From an uncultured Actinomycetes bacterium (GTDB lineage: Bacteria; Actinomycetota; Coriobacteriia; Coriobacteriales; Atopobiaceae), in contig OMWE01000006.1 of the NCBI GenBank assembly GCA_900314685.1, positions 25,584-89,583 of the forward strand: a DNA stretch of 64,000 bases, given 5' to 3'. How positions within the stretch are numbered: position 1 is the stretch's first letter; each line of letters begins with the position of its first letter. The notes under the pieces are model-generated. The model had not been told where the DNA came from, did no database searches, and was given only the letters and a program-made list of their open reading frames with translations. Shown here piece after piece: positions 1 through 10,649 of this stretch. The translations under genes and the position numbers were made by a program.

Positions 1-1911
<1,911 letters not shown>

Positions 1912-2006
1912 GGTTTCCTCCGCTTCCGCCGCACCGCTCCCGCGGCACGGCCAAGCCCTCGCTTTTTGTCTCTGTTATTCTTCCCACGCGCACGAGGCTT
2001 AAACAA

Positions 2007-2031
2007 AATCTAAGTCTCTACATATGAGATT
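2007..2031. promoter_or_regulatory. Predicted HspR operator upstream of clpB
   Basis: AATCTAA, 11 nt, TGAGATT: 7-bp inverted arms with one mismatch. The same 7-11-7 layout, with left arm and first spacer bases identical (AATCTAAGTCT), lies upstream of dnaK at 17936-17960. The encoded MerR-family HspR at 13680-14096 is the obvious candidate ligand. The element differs from the Streptomyces HAIR consensus (CTTGAGT-N7-ACTCAAG). Confidence 0.7.
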
Positions 2032-2120
2032 TTCTCACACGGAGCATGAGAGCTGCGGCGCGCTAAGACGAACGTGCCGCTCGGGAGCGGGCCGGCAGAC
2101 GTGCAGTGTGCGCGCTTGTC

Positions 2121-3713
2121 TTATATGCGGCGGCCGAGGAGGTCCAGGCCGTACTCTATGGAGTCCACCAGGGCGTTCCAAGAGGCCTCGATGATGTTCT
2201 CGCTCACGCCGACGGTGCCCCAGGTACGCTCGCCGTCCGAGGTCACGATGGTCACGCGCGTCACGGCGCCGGTGCCCACGCTGCCGTCGATGATGCGGAC
2301 CTTGAAGTCCACCAGCGAGAACGCCCCGATCTCCGAGTACGACTTGCCCAGCACCATGCGCAGCGCGGTGTCGAGCGCGCCGACCGGGCCCACGCCCTCG
2401 CCTGTCGCCACGTAGCGCTCGTCGCCCACGTGGATCTTGATCGTGGCCTCGCTCTCGGCGCCGGCCGCCCAGGCGTCGGCGTCCTCGCGGTCGTCGACGA
2501 TCACGCGGAAGCTCTCGAGCGTAAAGTGCGGCTTGCGCAGACCGAGGTGCCCCAGGATGAGCAGGGCGAGCGAGGCGTCGGCCACCTCGAAGGAGTAGCC
2601 GCGCGACTCGCGCCGCTTCACGTCGTCCAGGATCTCCTGCACCAGCTCGGGCCGATCGGACAGGTCGTAGCCCAGGCGGCGGGCCTTGGCCAGCATGGAC
2701 GCGCGGCCCGCGAGCTCGCTCACGAGCACGCTCTGCCTGTTGCCGACGACCTCGGGCTCGATGTGCTCGTAGGCGCTCGGGTAGCGCGCGATCGCGCTCA
2801 CATGCAGGCCGCCCTTGTGCGTAAAAGCCGCGGCACCCGTATAGGGGGTGTTGGCCGGCAGCGTGACGTTGCAGGTCTCGGCCACAAAGTTGGCGACGTC
2901 GGTCAGCTGCGAGATGTCGGGCACGCAGTCGTACCCCATCTTGAGCTGGAGGTCGGCGACCACGGTCAGCAGGTCGGCGTTGCCCGCACGTTCGCCGAAG
3001 CCGTTGACGGTGCCCTGGACCTGGGTCGCGCCCGCCTTGACGCCCGCCAGGGTGTTGGCGACGGCGCAACCCGTGTCGTTGTGGCAGTGGACGCCGATGG
3101 CAGCATCGGGCAGCGCCGCGACGGTCGCGGCCACGATGTCGCGGACCTGGTCCGGCAGCAGGCCGCCCTTGGTCTCGCAGAGGCCCAGCGCGCTGGCGCC
3201 GGCCTCGTGGGCCGCGCGGACCACGGCCAGCGTGTAGTCGGGATCGAGCAGGTAGCCGTCGAAGAAGTGCTCGGCGTCGAAGACGACCTCGGCACCACCG
3301 GCCACCAGATACGCCACGGAGTCCCGCACCATGCGGAGGTTTTCCTCGAGCGTCGTCTGCAGCGCATGCTCCACGTGGTCCGCCGCCGCCTTGCCTACGA
3401 TCGTCACCACCGGCGCTCCGCTGGCCAGCAGGTCGGCGAGGCCCTGGTCCCGGTCGGCGGGTGTGTCTTTGCGGCAGGTGGAGCCAAAGGCGGCGATGCG
3501 TGCGTGCGTGAGCGGCATCGTGCGCATCCGGCGGAAAAACTCGATGTCCTTGGGGTTGGACGCCGGGAAACCGCCCTCGATGATATCGATGCCAAACGAG
3601 TCGAGGCGCTGCACCACCGCGAGTTTGTCTTCCAGGGAAAAAGAGATGCCCTCCCCCTGCTCGCCGTCGCGCAGGGTCGTGTCGTAGGTGATGATGTGCT
3701 GCCGAGTATTCAT
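2121..3713 (-). CDS. cimA: (R)-citramalate synthase (LeuA/HMGL family)
   Basis: Condenses acetyl-CoA with pyruvate to (R)-citramalate, the threonine-independent entry into isoleucine synthesis. The 530-aa product starts MNTRQHIITYDTTLRDGEQ, with the family's catalytic R-D and metal site (TLRDGEQ; GVHCHNDTG near residue 215). A TIM barrel (about 5-270) is followed by the linker and a LeuA-type dimerisation/allosteric domain (about 400-525). Length and the spacing of the regulatory domain fit the CimA subgroup better than LeuA or homocitrate synthase, but substrate choice cannot be proved from sequence. The ATG at 3713 has AGAAGGA 5 nt upstream; an in-frame extension to 3797 has no ribosome site. 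It is monocistronic here. Confidence 0.85.
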   Translation of the reverse strand: MNTRQHIITYDTTLRDGEQGEGISFSLEDKLAVVQRLDSFGIDIIEGGFPASNPKDIEFFRRMRTMPLTHARIAAFGSTCRKDTPADRDQGLADLLASGAPVVTIVGKAAADHVEHALQTTLEENLRMVRDSVAYLVAGGAEVVFDAEHFFDGYLLDPDYTLAVVRAAHEAGASALGLCETKGGLLPDQVRDIVAATVAALPDAAIGVHCHNDTGCAVANTLAGVKAGATQVQGTVNGFGERAGNADLLTVVADLQLKMGYDCVPDISQLTDVANFVAETCNVTLPANTPYTGAAAFTHKGGLHVSAIARYPSAYEHIEPEVVGNRQSVLVSELAGRASMLAKARRLGYDLSDRPELVQEILDDVKRRESRGYSFEVADASLALLILGHLGLRKPHFTLESFRVIVDDREDADAWAAGAESEATIKIHVGDERYVATGEGVGPVGALDTALRMVLGKSYSEIGAFSLVDFKVRIIDGSVGTGAVTRVTIVTSDGERTWGTVGVSENIIEASWNALVDSIEYGLDLLGRRI

Positions 3714-3865
3714 GCGGGTCCTTCTCGTAGCCATGCGTTTCCCAGCCGTAGCTTCCACGGCGATGCTTCTATAGCCGTGCGGATGATTGTAGGGCAAAAA
3801 GAGAGGCCCGGCGGGCTGTGGGTCCCGTCGGGTCTGCTGGAGGAGGTAACTCTTGTCGGGGAGGG

Positions 3866-5224
3866 CTACTCGGCGTCCTCGCCGTCGAGCTCGGCCTGCT
3901 TGGCGGCGACGCGCTCGGAGATCTTCATGAAGGGCAGGTAGAGGGCCACGCCGATCACGAGGATGATCGCCTGTACGACGATCGCGCGCCAGTCACCGCC
4001 GGTGGCCAGGAAGCCGGAGATGAAGACCGGCGTGGTCCAAGGCACCATGGCGACGCAGGGGTTCATCAGGCCGAGCGCGGTGGCGCCGTAGGAGATGAGC
4101 ATGCCGATCGTCGGGGTGAGCAGGAAGGGGATGAACATCGGGAGGTTAAAGACGATCGGGTAGCCAAAGATGATCGGCTCGTTGATGTTGAAGATGGAGG
4201 GGATGGAGGCCATCTTGATGATGTCCTTGCTGGACTTGTCGTGGCTAAAGAGCAGGACGGCAATCACGAGGCACAGGGTGCAGCCGGAGCCGCCGAAGAG
4301 GGCGAACTGGTTGACGATGTCCATGTTCATGATGTTGTAGCCACCCGCGGCGGAGCCGGCGAGGTTGGTCAGGGGCACACCGGCGGCGAAGGTCGCCATA
4401 TTGTCGGTGATGTTGATGGTCAGCAGGGGCTCGGCGAGGACGCCCGTGATCGTGGACTGGTGGATGCCCAGGCAGAAGAGCAGGTTGCCGAGGAAGTAGA
4501 GCAGGATGGTGCCGGGCAGCGAGGTATTGACGTTGCGCAGGGGCTCCTGGATGAGCCACTTGATGGTGGAGATCAGGTCGGAGCCAAAGGCGGAGAAGAC
4601 CGCGGCGAAGACGCCGAAGACGGACAGGGTGAGCAGCATCGGGATCATGACGTTGAAGGAGTCGTTGACCGCGGGCGGCACCTCGTCGCCCAGGTTGATC
4701 TTGAGCTTGTCGATGCCGGAGAGCTTGATGAAGAGCTCGGTCGCGAGCAGGCCGACGATGATGCCGGAGAACATCGAGCTCGTGCCCAGGTTGCCGAAGG
4801 AGAGCGCGCCGTTCACGAGCGCGGTGTCGCCGGAGCCGTCGGCCAGCGAGGCATCGATGGCGAAGGGCATCATGGCGATCAGGGCCGCGACGCTGGTGAC
4901 GCCGGCTGCCAGCGGGTTGCTGAAGACCTTCTGCTCGGCCAGGCGGTAGCCCGCGACGCAGGCGATCAGCATACCCGAGATGTTGAGCGTGCCGTTGGTC
5001 AGCGCGTTGCCCCAGGCCTGGACGTTGGTCAGCGCATCACCGGAGAGGAAGAGGGGGAAGAGGACGTTGTTCACGAGGACCGCGACGCCCGCGAGGATGT
5101 AGAGCGGGGTCAGCGTGGCGAAGGCGTCACGCAGGGCCATCAGATGGACCTCGGAGCCCACCTTTGCCGAGACTTCGGCGAACTTCTCGAGGAAGCCGCT
5201 CTTGTTTTCTGTTGCTTCTGCCAT
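3866..5224 (-). CDS. PTS EIIC, lactose/cellobiose family (first copy)
   Basis: Membrane permease of a phosphotransferase system that imports and phosphorylates a beta-linked disaccharide. About 452 residues with some nine or ten hydrophobic segments and the LacE/CelB-family signatures (NINEPIIFGYPIVFN near residue 340, GIHQSTITG near 265). The ATG at 5224 follows GGAGA and lies 2 nt after the stop of the upstream GH1 gene, so the two are translated together. No EIIA or EIIB gene is in this operon. The orphan EIIC may borrow the EIIB/EIIA encoded at 12657-13349 (inference). Confidence 0.93.
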   Translation of the reverse strand: MAEATENKSGFLEKFAEVSAKVGSEVHLMALRDAFATLTPLYILAGVAVLVNNVLFPLFLSGDALTNVQAWGNALTNGTLNISGMLIACVAGYRLAEQKVFSNPLAAGVTSVAALIAMMPFAIDASLADGSGDTALVNGALSFGNLGTSSMFSGIIVGLLATELFIKLSGIDKLKINLGDEVPPAVNDSFNVMIPMLLTLSVFGVFAAVFSAFGSDLISTIKWLIQEPLRNVNTSLPGTILLYFLGNLLFCLGIHQSTITGVLAEPLLTINITDNMATFAAGVPLTNLAGSAAGGYNIMNMDIVNQFALFGGSGCTLCLVIAVLLFSHDKSSKDIIKMASIPSIFNINEPIIFGYPIVFNLPMFIPFLLTPTIGMLISYGATALGLMNPCVAMVPWTTPVFISGFLATGGDWRAIVVQAIILVIGVALYLPFMKISERVAAKQAELDGEDAE

Positions 5225-5226
5225 GG

Positions 5227-6633
5227 CTACTCTCCTTTGCACTCGTGGGTCTGCGCGACCTGGCGAAGCCACGCGGCCGACTTCTTCTCACGACGTTCGA
5301 GCCCGTGCTCGAGGTCGACTTCCACAAATCCGTAGCGGTTCTTGTAGGCGTGGGCCCACGACCAGTTGTCGATCACGGCCCAGTAGTGGTAGCCGCGGCA
5401 GGGCGAGCCGTCCTGGACGGCGTGCGCGACCTCGGCCAGGTGCTGGCTCACAAAGTCGATACGGTAGTCGTCCTGGATCTGGCCGGACGCGTCGCGGTAG
5501 GCGCCCTCGCCCTCGACGCCCATGCCGTTCTCCGAGACGAACCACTCAAGCCCCGGATACTCGTTCTTGATCTTCATGCCAAAGTCGTAGAGGCCCCGCG
5601 GGTAGATCTCCCAGCCGCGGCTCTCGTTCATCACGGCGTCGGGCCAGACGTAGGGGTCGGCGAAGACGGGCTGGCCGTCCTCGGTCGTGTCGTGCGCGGG
5701 CGCCTGCACGCGCTCGGGGTGGTAATAGTTGAAGCCCAGCCAGTCGACCTTGCCCTCCGCCAGGATGGCCTCGTCGCCGGGACGGGTCTCCAGCGCCACG
5801 CCTCGCTCGGCCAGCGTCGCGAGCACGTCCGCAGGCAGCTCGCCGCGGGTCACAAGGTCCAGCCACCAGCGGTTGGAGATGCCGTCGGTCATGCGCAGCG
5901 CCTCGAGGTCGGCGTCGGTCGGGTCCTCGCGCGTATAGGGCGGCGCGAAGCAGTTGATGAGGCCGATGCGGGCGTCGTCGCGCATGAGGCCCTCGGCCTG
6001 CGCGAGACGGAACTCACGGACGGCCAGGCTGTGAGCCAGCGAGATGTTGTACTGGGTGTTGGTGCCGCGGGTGAAGTTCTTGACGAAGGGGTACCACCAG
6101 CCCATGCGGTAGCGGTTGTCCGGTTCGACGATCGGCTCGTTGAAAGTGAACCAGCAGCGCACCTCTTGGCCGAACTCGCGGAACGCGAGACGCGCATAGT
6201 GGGCGTAGGCCTCGACGACCTCACGGGACTCCCAGCCGCCGCGCCAGAAGAGGTAGGCCGGCATATCGAAGTGGTAGAGGTTGACGAAAATCTCGATGCC
6301 GATCTCGCGCGCCGCAGCAAAGACGCGATGGTAGAAGGCCGCGCCCTCGGGGTTGAGCCGGCCGTTCTGATCGACCAGGCGGGTCCACTGGATGGACGTG
6401 CGGTAGGAGTCGAGGCCAAGGGACTTGAGCAGGCGCAGGTCGTCCTCGTAGCGGTGGTAAAAGTCGTTGCCCATGTAGCTGCCCACGCAGTTGTGGAAGT
6501 CGGTCAGGCGCTCGTCGCTCCAGAGGTCCCAGACGCTCGCGATCCTCCCGTCGGCCTTGTAGGCGCCTTCCGTCTGCGGGCCGGATGCCGCGGCGCCGAA
6601 GAAGAAGTCGCGCGGGAGTGTGAAGCTCTCCAT
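5227..6633 (-). CDS. GH1 family 6-phospho-beta-glucosidase
   Basis: Cytosolic hydrolase that splits the phosphorylated beta-disaccharide delivered by the PTS. The 468-aa protein is a full-length GH1 barrel: N-terminal FFFGAAASGPQTEGA, acid/base Glu in TFNEP near residue 166, nucleophile Glu in SENGMG near residue 367. It is the first gene of a two-gene operon with the EIIC gene and is divergent from the GntR regulator at 6866. Phospho-substrate preference is inferred from PTS coupling. In the gmu comparison it corresponds to GmuD. Confidence 0.9.
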   Translation of the reverse strand: MESFTLPRDFFFGAAASGPQTEGAYKADGRIASVWDLWSDERLTDFHNCVGSYMGNDFYHRYEDDLRLLKSLGLDSYRTSIQWTRLVDQNGRLNPEGAAFYHRVFAAAREIGIEIFVNLYHFDMPAYLFWRGGWESREVVEAYAHYARLAFREFGQEVRCWFTFNEPIVEPDNRYRMGWWYPFVKNFTRGTNTQYNISLAHSLAVREFRLAQAEGLMRDDARIGLINCFAPPYTREDPTDADLEALRMTDGISNRWWLDLVTRGELPADVLATLAERGVALETRPGDEAILAEGKVDWLGFNYYHPERVQAPAHDTTEDGQPVFADPYVWPDAVMNESRGWEIYPRGLYDFGMKIKNEYPGLEWFVSENGMGVEGEGAYRDASGQIQDDYRIDFVSQHLAEVAHAVQDGSPCRGYHYWAVIDNWSWAHAYKNRYGFVEVDLEHGLERREKKSAAWLRQVAQTHECKGE

Positions 6634-6672
6634 TCGTCTCCCCTTTCATTACATATCTGCTAACCATGTTGG

Positions 6673-6798
6673 TATATCTTGTTTATTAAGATAGCATATA
6701 TGTTTAGAAGAAGAGCGAGTCTCTTACCTTTCCTTGTAAATATGGGTGAACGGTCAGGTTCACGCGCTTAATGGTATTTCTGCTATATGTTGTTTATT
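6673..6798. promoter_or_regulatory. Divergent promoter/operator region, GH1 operon and gntR
   Basis: The 232-bp gap between the two divergent genes is AT-rich, unlike its surroundings. It carries a 16-bp direct repeat, TATAT(C/G)TTGTTTATTA, at 6673-6688 (near the GH1 gene) and 6783-6798 (near gntR). The first copy also forms the inverted repeat TATCTT-N7-AAGATA (6675-6693). A related TATCTT-CTT-AAGACATA lies upstream of the ROK kinase at 9585-9601. These are the best candidates for the GntR binding sites. Confidence 0.55.
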
Positions 6799-6865
6799 AT
6801 TTATATATACTATCTTTCGACTCTTACGGAAAAGCTGGTATGTGCACGCGCGATAAGGAGCAAGG

Positions 6866-7582
6866 ATGCTGAAGTACGAGGTGGTCCTCAACGACCTGGC
6901 CGGAAAGATCGACAACGGGGTCTACAAGCCCAACCAGCAGCTCCCCACCATCGCGGAACTCTGCGATATCTATGCCGTGAGCAATATCACGGTCAAGAAA
7001 GCGCTCGACGAGCTAGCGCTGCGCGGCATGATCTCCAAGCGCAAGGGTTCGGGTTGCTATGTGAAGGGTGTTTTTGCCAAGACCGCGTCGGTCGGCCAGA
7101 TGAGCGGGCAGATGAGCGGCTTCTCCGCCGAGGTCGCCTCGAAGGGCGGCACGCTCGTCTCGAAGGTGCTCGATTTCTCCGTCGTGCATCCCGACGTGGC
7201 CGTCGCCGAGAAGCTCGGCATGTCCGAGCAGGACTTCGTGTACTACATCAACCGCGTGCGCGTCCTGGACGGGGAGCCGCAGGTCATCGAGTACACCTAC
7301 ATGCCCATCGCCAAGATCCCCGGCCTGCGCCTGGAGCACGTGCAGTCCTCGATCTACCAGTACATCGAGCGAGACCTGGGGCTCAAGATCGACAGCGCCC
7401 ACCGCGCGGTGCGCGCCAAGATGCCGACCGTCGAGGAACAAAAAGAGCTCGACCTCGACGGGCAGACGCCCGTGCTCGAGGTCGAGCAGGTAGGCTTCCT
7501 GGATGACGGCGAGCCTTTTGAGTACAGCATCTCGCGCCACGCTGGCAATAGGTACGACTTCTATACCGTCGCCAAGCACTAG
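6866..7582 (+). CDS. GntR/HutC-family regulator with UTRA domain
   Basis: Transcription repressor sensing a phosphorylated sugar. 238 residues: N-terminal winged helix (about 1-70; QQLPTIAELCDIYAVSNITVKKAL) and a C-terminal UTRA ligand domain (about 90-235; YYINRVRVLDGEPQVIEYTY). AAGGAG lies 5 nt before the ATG at 6866. Divergent from the GH1-EIIC operon and flanked on the other side by manA and the ROK gene, it is the likely local regulator (GmuR-like). Its last codons, including TAG, are tandemly duplicated just downstream. Confidence 0.92.
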   Translation: MLKYEVVLNDLAGKIDNGVYKPNQQLPTIAELCDIYAVSNITVKKALDELALRGMISKRKGSGCYVKGVFAKTASVGQMSGQMSGFSAEVASKGGTLVSKVLDFSVVHPDVAVAEKLGMSEQDFVYYINRVRVLDGEPQVIEYTYMPIAKIPGLRLEHVQSSIYQYIERDLGLKIDSAHRAVRAKMPTVEEQKELDLDGQTPVLEVEQVGFLDDGEPFEYSISRHAGNRYDFYTVAKH

Positions 7583-7629
7583 GCTATACCGCCGCCAAGC
7601 ACTAGGCTATACCGCCGCCAAGCACCAGG
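7561..7629. repeat. Three tandem 23-bp copies of the gntR 3' end
   Basis: The unit CTATACCG(T/C)CGCCAAGCA (plus CTAGG) occurs at 7561-7583, 7584-7606 and 7607-7629. The first copy is the last codons and stop of gntR. The second repeats the stop TAG; the third has changed it to CAG. Copies two and three are nearly identical, so the duplication is recent. Confidence 0.9.
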
Positions 7630-7677
7630 CGCGGGAAGACAGGCGGTGCGGGCAGACGAGTGGCGCGGGCAGACGGA

Positions 7678-8649
7678 CTATGCCGCCGGCACTGTCACGC
7701 GCAGGAGGGTGCAGCCGTTCGCACCAGGGGTTACGTGAAGTTCGGCATCCTGCGCCGGGACGAAATAGGTCTCCCCTGCCTTGCCCGCGGCGGTCTGATC
7801 GCCGAGCGTGAGGTCGGCGCTGCCCGCGAGCAGGATGACCGCCATGAAGCTGTCGGCCGAGACAGGCAGGTCCGCGGCGCCGTCCAGCACCCAGCGCTCG
7901 GTACGGAAGCAGCTGCCCTGGCCGACCATCTGGCGCGTGCCGCCGGGCACCGCCTGCGGGTCTTCCAGGTCGCCGAGGCCGGCCAACGGCGCGAGGTTGG
8001 CGACGTCGCAGGCCTGCGGGATGTGCAGCTCACGCGGCTTGCCGTCGGCGCCCACGCGGCCAAAGTCCCACACGCGGTAGGTGGTGTCAGAATTCTGCTG
8101 CACCTCAGCCAGGAGGATGCCGCCGCCGATCGCGTGCAGGGTCCCCGCCTGGATGAAGTACACATCGCCCGGCTTGACGGGCACGCGGTTGAGTTTGTCT
8201 TCGATGAAGCCGTCGGCGATTGCCGCCGCAAACTCCTCCGGCGTCATCTGCTCGCGGACGCCCAGGTAGAGGAAGGCGCCTGGGTCGGCGGCCAGGATGA
8301 TCCACATCTCGGTCTTGCCGTAGGGCATGCCGTTGGCGCGCGCGTAGGCGTCGTTGGGGTGCACCTGGATGGAGAGCGGAGTCGCAGCATCGATGAACTT
8401 GATGAGCGTCGGGAAGGCATCCATGACCTCGGCGTTCTTGCCCAGGCCCGCGGGACCGAGCTCGTTCACGTAGTCGAGGAAGCTCTCCCCCGCGTGCGGG
8501 CCCGAGGCGACGATGCTCGGATTGTCCTCGCGTGCGGAGAGGATCCAGGCCTCACCGACGCCCTCGCCCACCTCGTTGGGCTCGCCGAGGCGCTTGCCGC
8601 CCCAGATCTTGTGGACAAGAGCCGGCTCAAGACGAACAAATGCAGACAT
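7678..8649 (-). CDS. manA: Mannose-6-phosphate isomerase, class I
   Basis: Zinc enzyme interconverting mannose-6-P and fructose-6-P. The 323-aa protein has the type I signatures: EPALVHKIWGGKRL at the start, the zinc-binding IQVHPND near residue 97, and GTLHAIGGGILLAEVQQ with His and Glu ligands near residue 170. It is the shorter, Bacillus-like form. AGGA lies 3-4 nt before the ATG at 8649, and the gene begins 8 nt after the ROK kinase stop, so the two form an operon. It corresponds to gmuF in the gmu comparison. Confidence 0.95.
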   Translation of the reverse strand: MSAFVRLEPALVHKIWGGKRLGEPNEVGEGVGEAWILSAREDNPSIVASGPHAGESFLDYVNELGPAGLGKNAEVMDAFPTLIKFIDAATPLSIQVHPNDAYARANGMPYGKTEMWIILAADPGAFLYLGVREQMTPEEFAAAIADGFIEDKLNRVPVKPGDVYFIQAGTLHAIGGGILLAEVQQNSDTTYRVWDFGRVGADGKPRELHIPQACDVANLAPLAGLGDLEDPQAVPGGTRQMVGQGSCFRTERWVLDGAADLPVSADSFMAVILLAGSADLTLGDQTAAGKAGETYFVPAQDAELHVTPGANGCTLLRVTVPAA

Positions 8650-8657
8650 GCTTCCTC

Positions 8658-9539
8658 CTACTTTTCCAACGCTCGGCGGCCGAGCTCAAGGCAACCGAGG
8701 ATGCCCTGGTTTTCGTGCAGGCTGTTGGGCACGATGTAGCTGTCGAGGTCCTCGAGCTCGGCCGTGCGGATGTACCCGGCAAGACAGCGCATGGTCGCCT
8801 CACGCACCAACGGGAAGAGCTGCTCCTGCTTCATCACGCCGCCGCCGAGGATGATCTTCTGCGGCGAGTAGCACAGGATGTAGTCGCAGAGCGCCTGGCC
8901 CAGGTACTCGGCCTCCAGCTCCCAGACCTCGGGGCGGTCGGCCAGCTCGACGCCCTTGGCACCCCAGCGCGCCTCGATCGAGGGGCCGGCAGCCAGACCC
9001 TCCAGGCAGTTGGGGTGGAAGGGGCAGACGCTCTTACCGGGGTCCTTTGGCAAGGGCGTGAGCAGGATGTGGCCCGCCTCGGGGTGCAGCATGCCATGGA
9101 GCAGATGGCCGCCGACCATCACACCCGCGCCGACACCCGTACCGATGGTCAGATAGACGACGGTATCTAGCCCGCGGGCGCACCCGTAGGTCGCCTCGCC
9201 CAGGCAGGCAACGTTGACGTCGGTATCATAACCCATGGGCACATCGCAGCCCGCGCGCATAGTGCCCAGGAAGTCGTAGCCGCGCCAACCCGGCTTGGGC
9301 GTGTCGAGCACATGGCCGTACAGCGGGCTCGCGGGGTCCACGGCCGTGGGGCCAAACGCGCCGATGCCCACAGCGTCGACCTGCCGCTCGGCAAACCACG
9401 CCGCCATCTGAGGCACCACCTGCTCGGGGGCCGTGGTTGGTATCGACTCGCGCTCCAGTATCTGACCGTCCTCCGTTCCCACCGCCAGCACCATCTTGGT
9501 GCCGCCTGCCTCCAATGCGCCGATTCGCTTGCTCATCAT
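8658..9539 (-). CDS. ROK-family sugar kinase (fructokinase-like)
   Basis: Cytosolic ATP-dependent hexokinase of the ROK fold. 293 residues: phosphate-binding ALEAGGTKMVLAVG at the N-terminus, GTGVGAGVMVGG near residue 133, and the ROK zinc site HPEAGH with C-x-F-H-x-x-x-C near residues 150-180 (CPFHPNCLEG). The zinc-loop form groups it with ROK fructokinases such as GmuE/ScrK rather than NagC-type repressors. Of the two tandem ATGs, the second (9536) is better spaced from AGGGAG. It is co-transcribed with manA, so fructose or mannose phosphorylation is likely. Confidence 0.9.
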   Translation of the reverse strand: MMSKRIGALEAGGTKMVLAVGTEDGQILERESIPTTAPEQVVPQMAAWFAERQVDAVGIGAFGPTAVDPASPLYGHVLDTPKPGWRGYDFLGTMRAGCDVPMGYDTDVNVACLGEATYGCARGLDTVVYLTIGTGVGAGVMVGGHLLHGMLHPEAGHILLTPLPKDPGKSVCPFHPNCLEGLAAGPSIEARWGAKGVELADRPEVWELEAEYLGQALCDYILCYSPQKIILGGGVMKQEQLFPLVREATMRCLAGYIRTAELEDLDSYIVPNSLHENQGILGCLELGRRALEK

Positions 9540-9561
9540 GACTCCCTTTGTCGTTTGATGT

Positions 9562-9601
9562 TATGTCTACTTTATTATTATATATATCTTCTTAAGACAT
9601 A
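9562..9601. promoter_or_regulatory. AT-rich promoter with inverted repeat before the ROK-manA operon
   Basis: TATGTCT (9562-9568) and AGACATA (9595-9601) are perfect 7-bp inverted arms around an A/T-only core that also contains TATATATCTTCTTAAG, similar to the site next to gntR. The core would hold the promoter of the minus-strand operon. Binding by the GntR regulator is inference. Confidence 0.5.
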
Positions 9602-9616
9602 CCGACATTCGGCAAA

Positions 9617-9693
9617 CGGTAAGAAATCCCCGTGCTGCGGTACATGGGAACTATCGGTAAAGAAATCCCCGCGCTACGGTGCACGGGGATTAT
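9617..9693. repeat. Two 38-bp tandem hairpin units
   Basis: Two copies of CGGTAAGAAATCCCCG... start at 9617 and 9655. In the second copy AATCCCCG and CGGGGATT (8-bp arms) form a hairpin; the first copy's arms have decayed to TCCC/GGGA. The rest of the 269-bp gap has no further structure that I could see. Confidence 0.7.
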
Positions 9694-9808
9694 CGTCACA
9701 TAGCGTGTCTGACCTATGCAGGCTCTACTGGCGGGCGCATGATGTGACGACTGTCCAATAGCATTCCGTGGCATCAAAATGCCGTGCCTGCCGTGCTCCG
9801 CTTGCTCG

Positions 9809-10402
9809 CTATTCGTCCACTAGCTTGATCTGGTCCATCACGGCGTCGCGGTATTCCTGCGACCATCCACGAATCGTGATTTGATAGACCCGGTCACCCT
9901 GTCCGTCGGAGACCACCATGTCGATGATCTTGCGCGGCTCGTCCTCGGTCTTGCCGCTACCGAAGGTCACATATTGGTCGGCGCTCGTAATGACATGGCC
10001 GCCAATCTTGTCTTCCACGACATTTTCGAAGTGGTAAGAATTGCCGTCGCGCTCCAGGTCGTTGAAGCCGTTCTCAAAACTCGCGTCGGCCTGATCGGCA
10101 TCATCAGCAGCCATGACCTCGATGCGTATCACATTGGTATCCATGGAGACGTGTTCGTCGTCCGTCTCGGGAATCCAGTTGAGGATGTCGGTATTGAGCT
10201 TGTCCTCGACGACGCGCGTATCCGCGGGCAGAGGGATGGTGAATGTGCCGGAAATGACGTGAGTGACGCACTCGACGCCGCCCACTTCGGTCTTGGAATC
10301 GTCGGCGATCGCATCTTTGACTTTGGGGTTGCAACCCGTCAGCGATACCGCCATTGCGAGGCCTGCCATGGTAAGACAAGCGATTCGCAGCCACTTCTTC
10401 AT
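9809..10402 (-). CDS. Putative lipoprotein of unknown function
   Basis: 197 residues with a type II signal peptide: MKKWLRIACLTMAGLAMAV then lipobox SLTGC (Cys about residue 24). The mature part is acidic with alternating strand-like segments and no family I recognise. It is probably anchored outside the membrane. The start ATG at 10402 has AGGAG upstream. It lies between a terminator for the PTS operon (10562-10600) and the ROK operon, so it is likely transcribed alone; a TACAAT -10-like box is present near 10435. Its place in the sugar locus does not prove a sugar role. Confidence 0.7.
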   Translation of the reverse strand: MKKWLRIACLTMAGLAMAVSLTGCNPKVKDAIADDSKTEVGGVECVTHVISGTFTIPLPADTRVVEDKLNTDILNWIPETDDEHVSMDTNVIRIEVMAADDADQADASFENGFNDLERDGNSYHFENVVEDKIGGHVITSADQYVTFGSGKTEDEPRKIIDMVVSDGQGDRVYQITIRGWSQEYRDAVMDQIKLVDE

Positions 10403-10561
10403 AGCACTCCTCTCAAAATCACACGAGCAATAATTGTACCAAAGAGCCTCATTGGTGTGGTGGATATGGCGGCAGGCGAATTCCCAGCATGCTGCTGGCG
10501 TACACCCTCATCTGCGACATACATCCAGACCGGATTCAGACCTGTCTGGATTGCACGCGAC

Positions 10562-10600
10562 ACAAAAAGCGAGGCCGCCCAATCGGACGACCTCGCTTTG
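10562..10600 (-). terminator. Rho-independent terminator of the EIIA-EIIB-EIIC operon
   Basis: AAAGCGAGG (10566-10574) pairs with CCTCGCTTT (10591-10599), 9 bp perfect. On the minus strand the stem is followed by a T run (TTTTTGTG). It lies 50 bp after the EIIC stop. Confidence 0.85.
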
Positions 10601-10649
10601 TCACACCCGGCACAGGGAGGTAAGCCGGGCATCATGTAAGAACCTGCTC

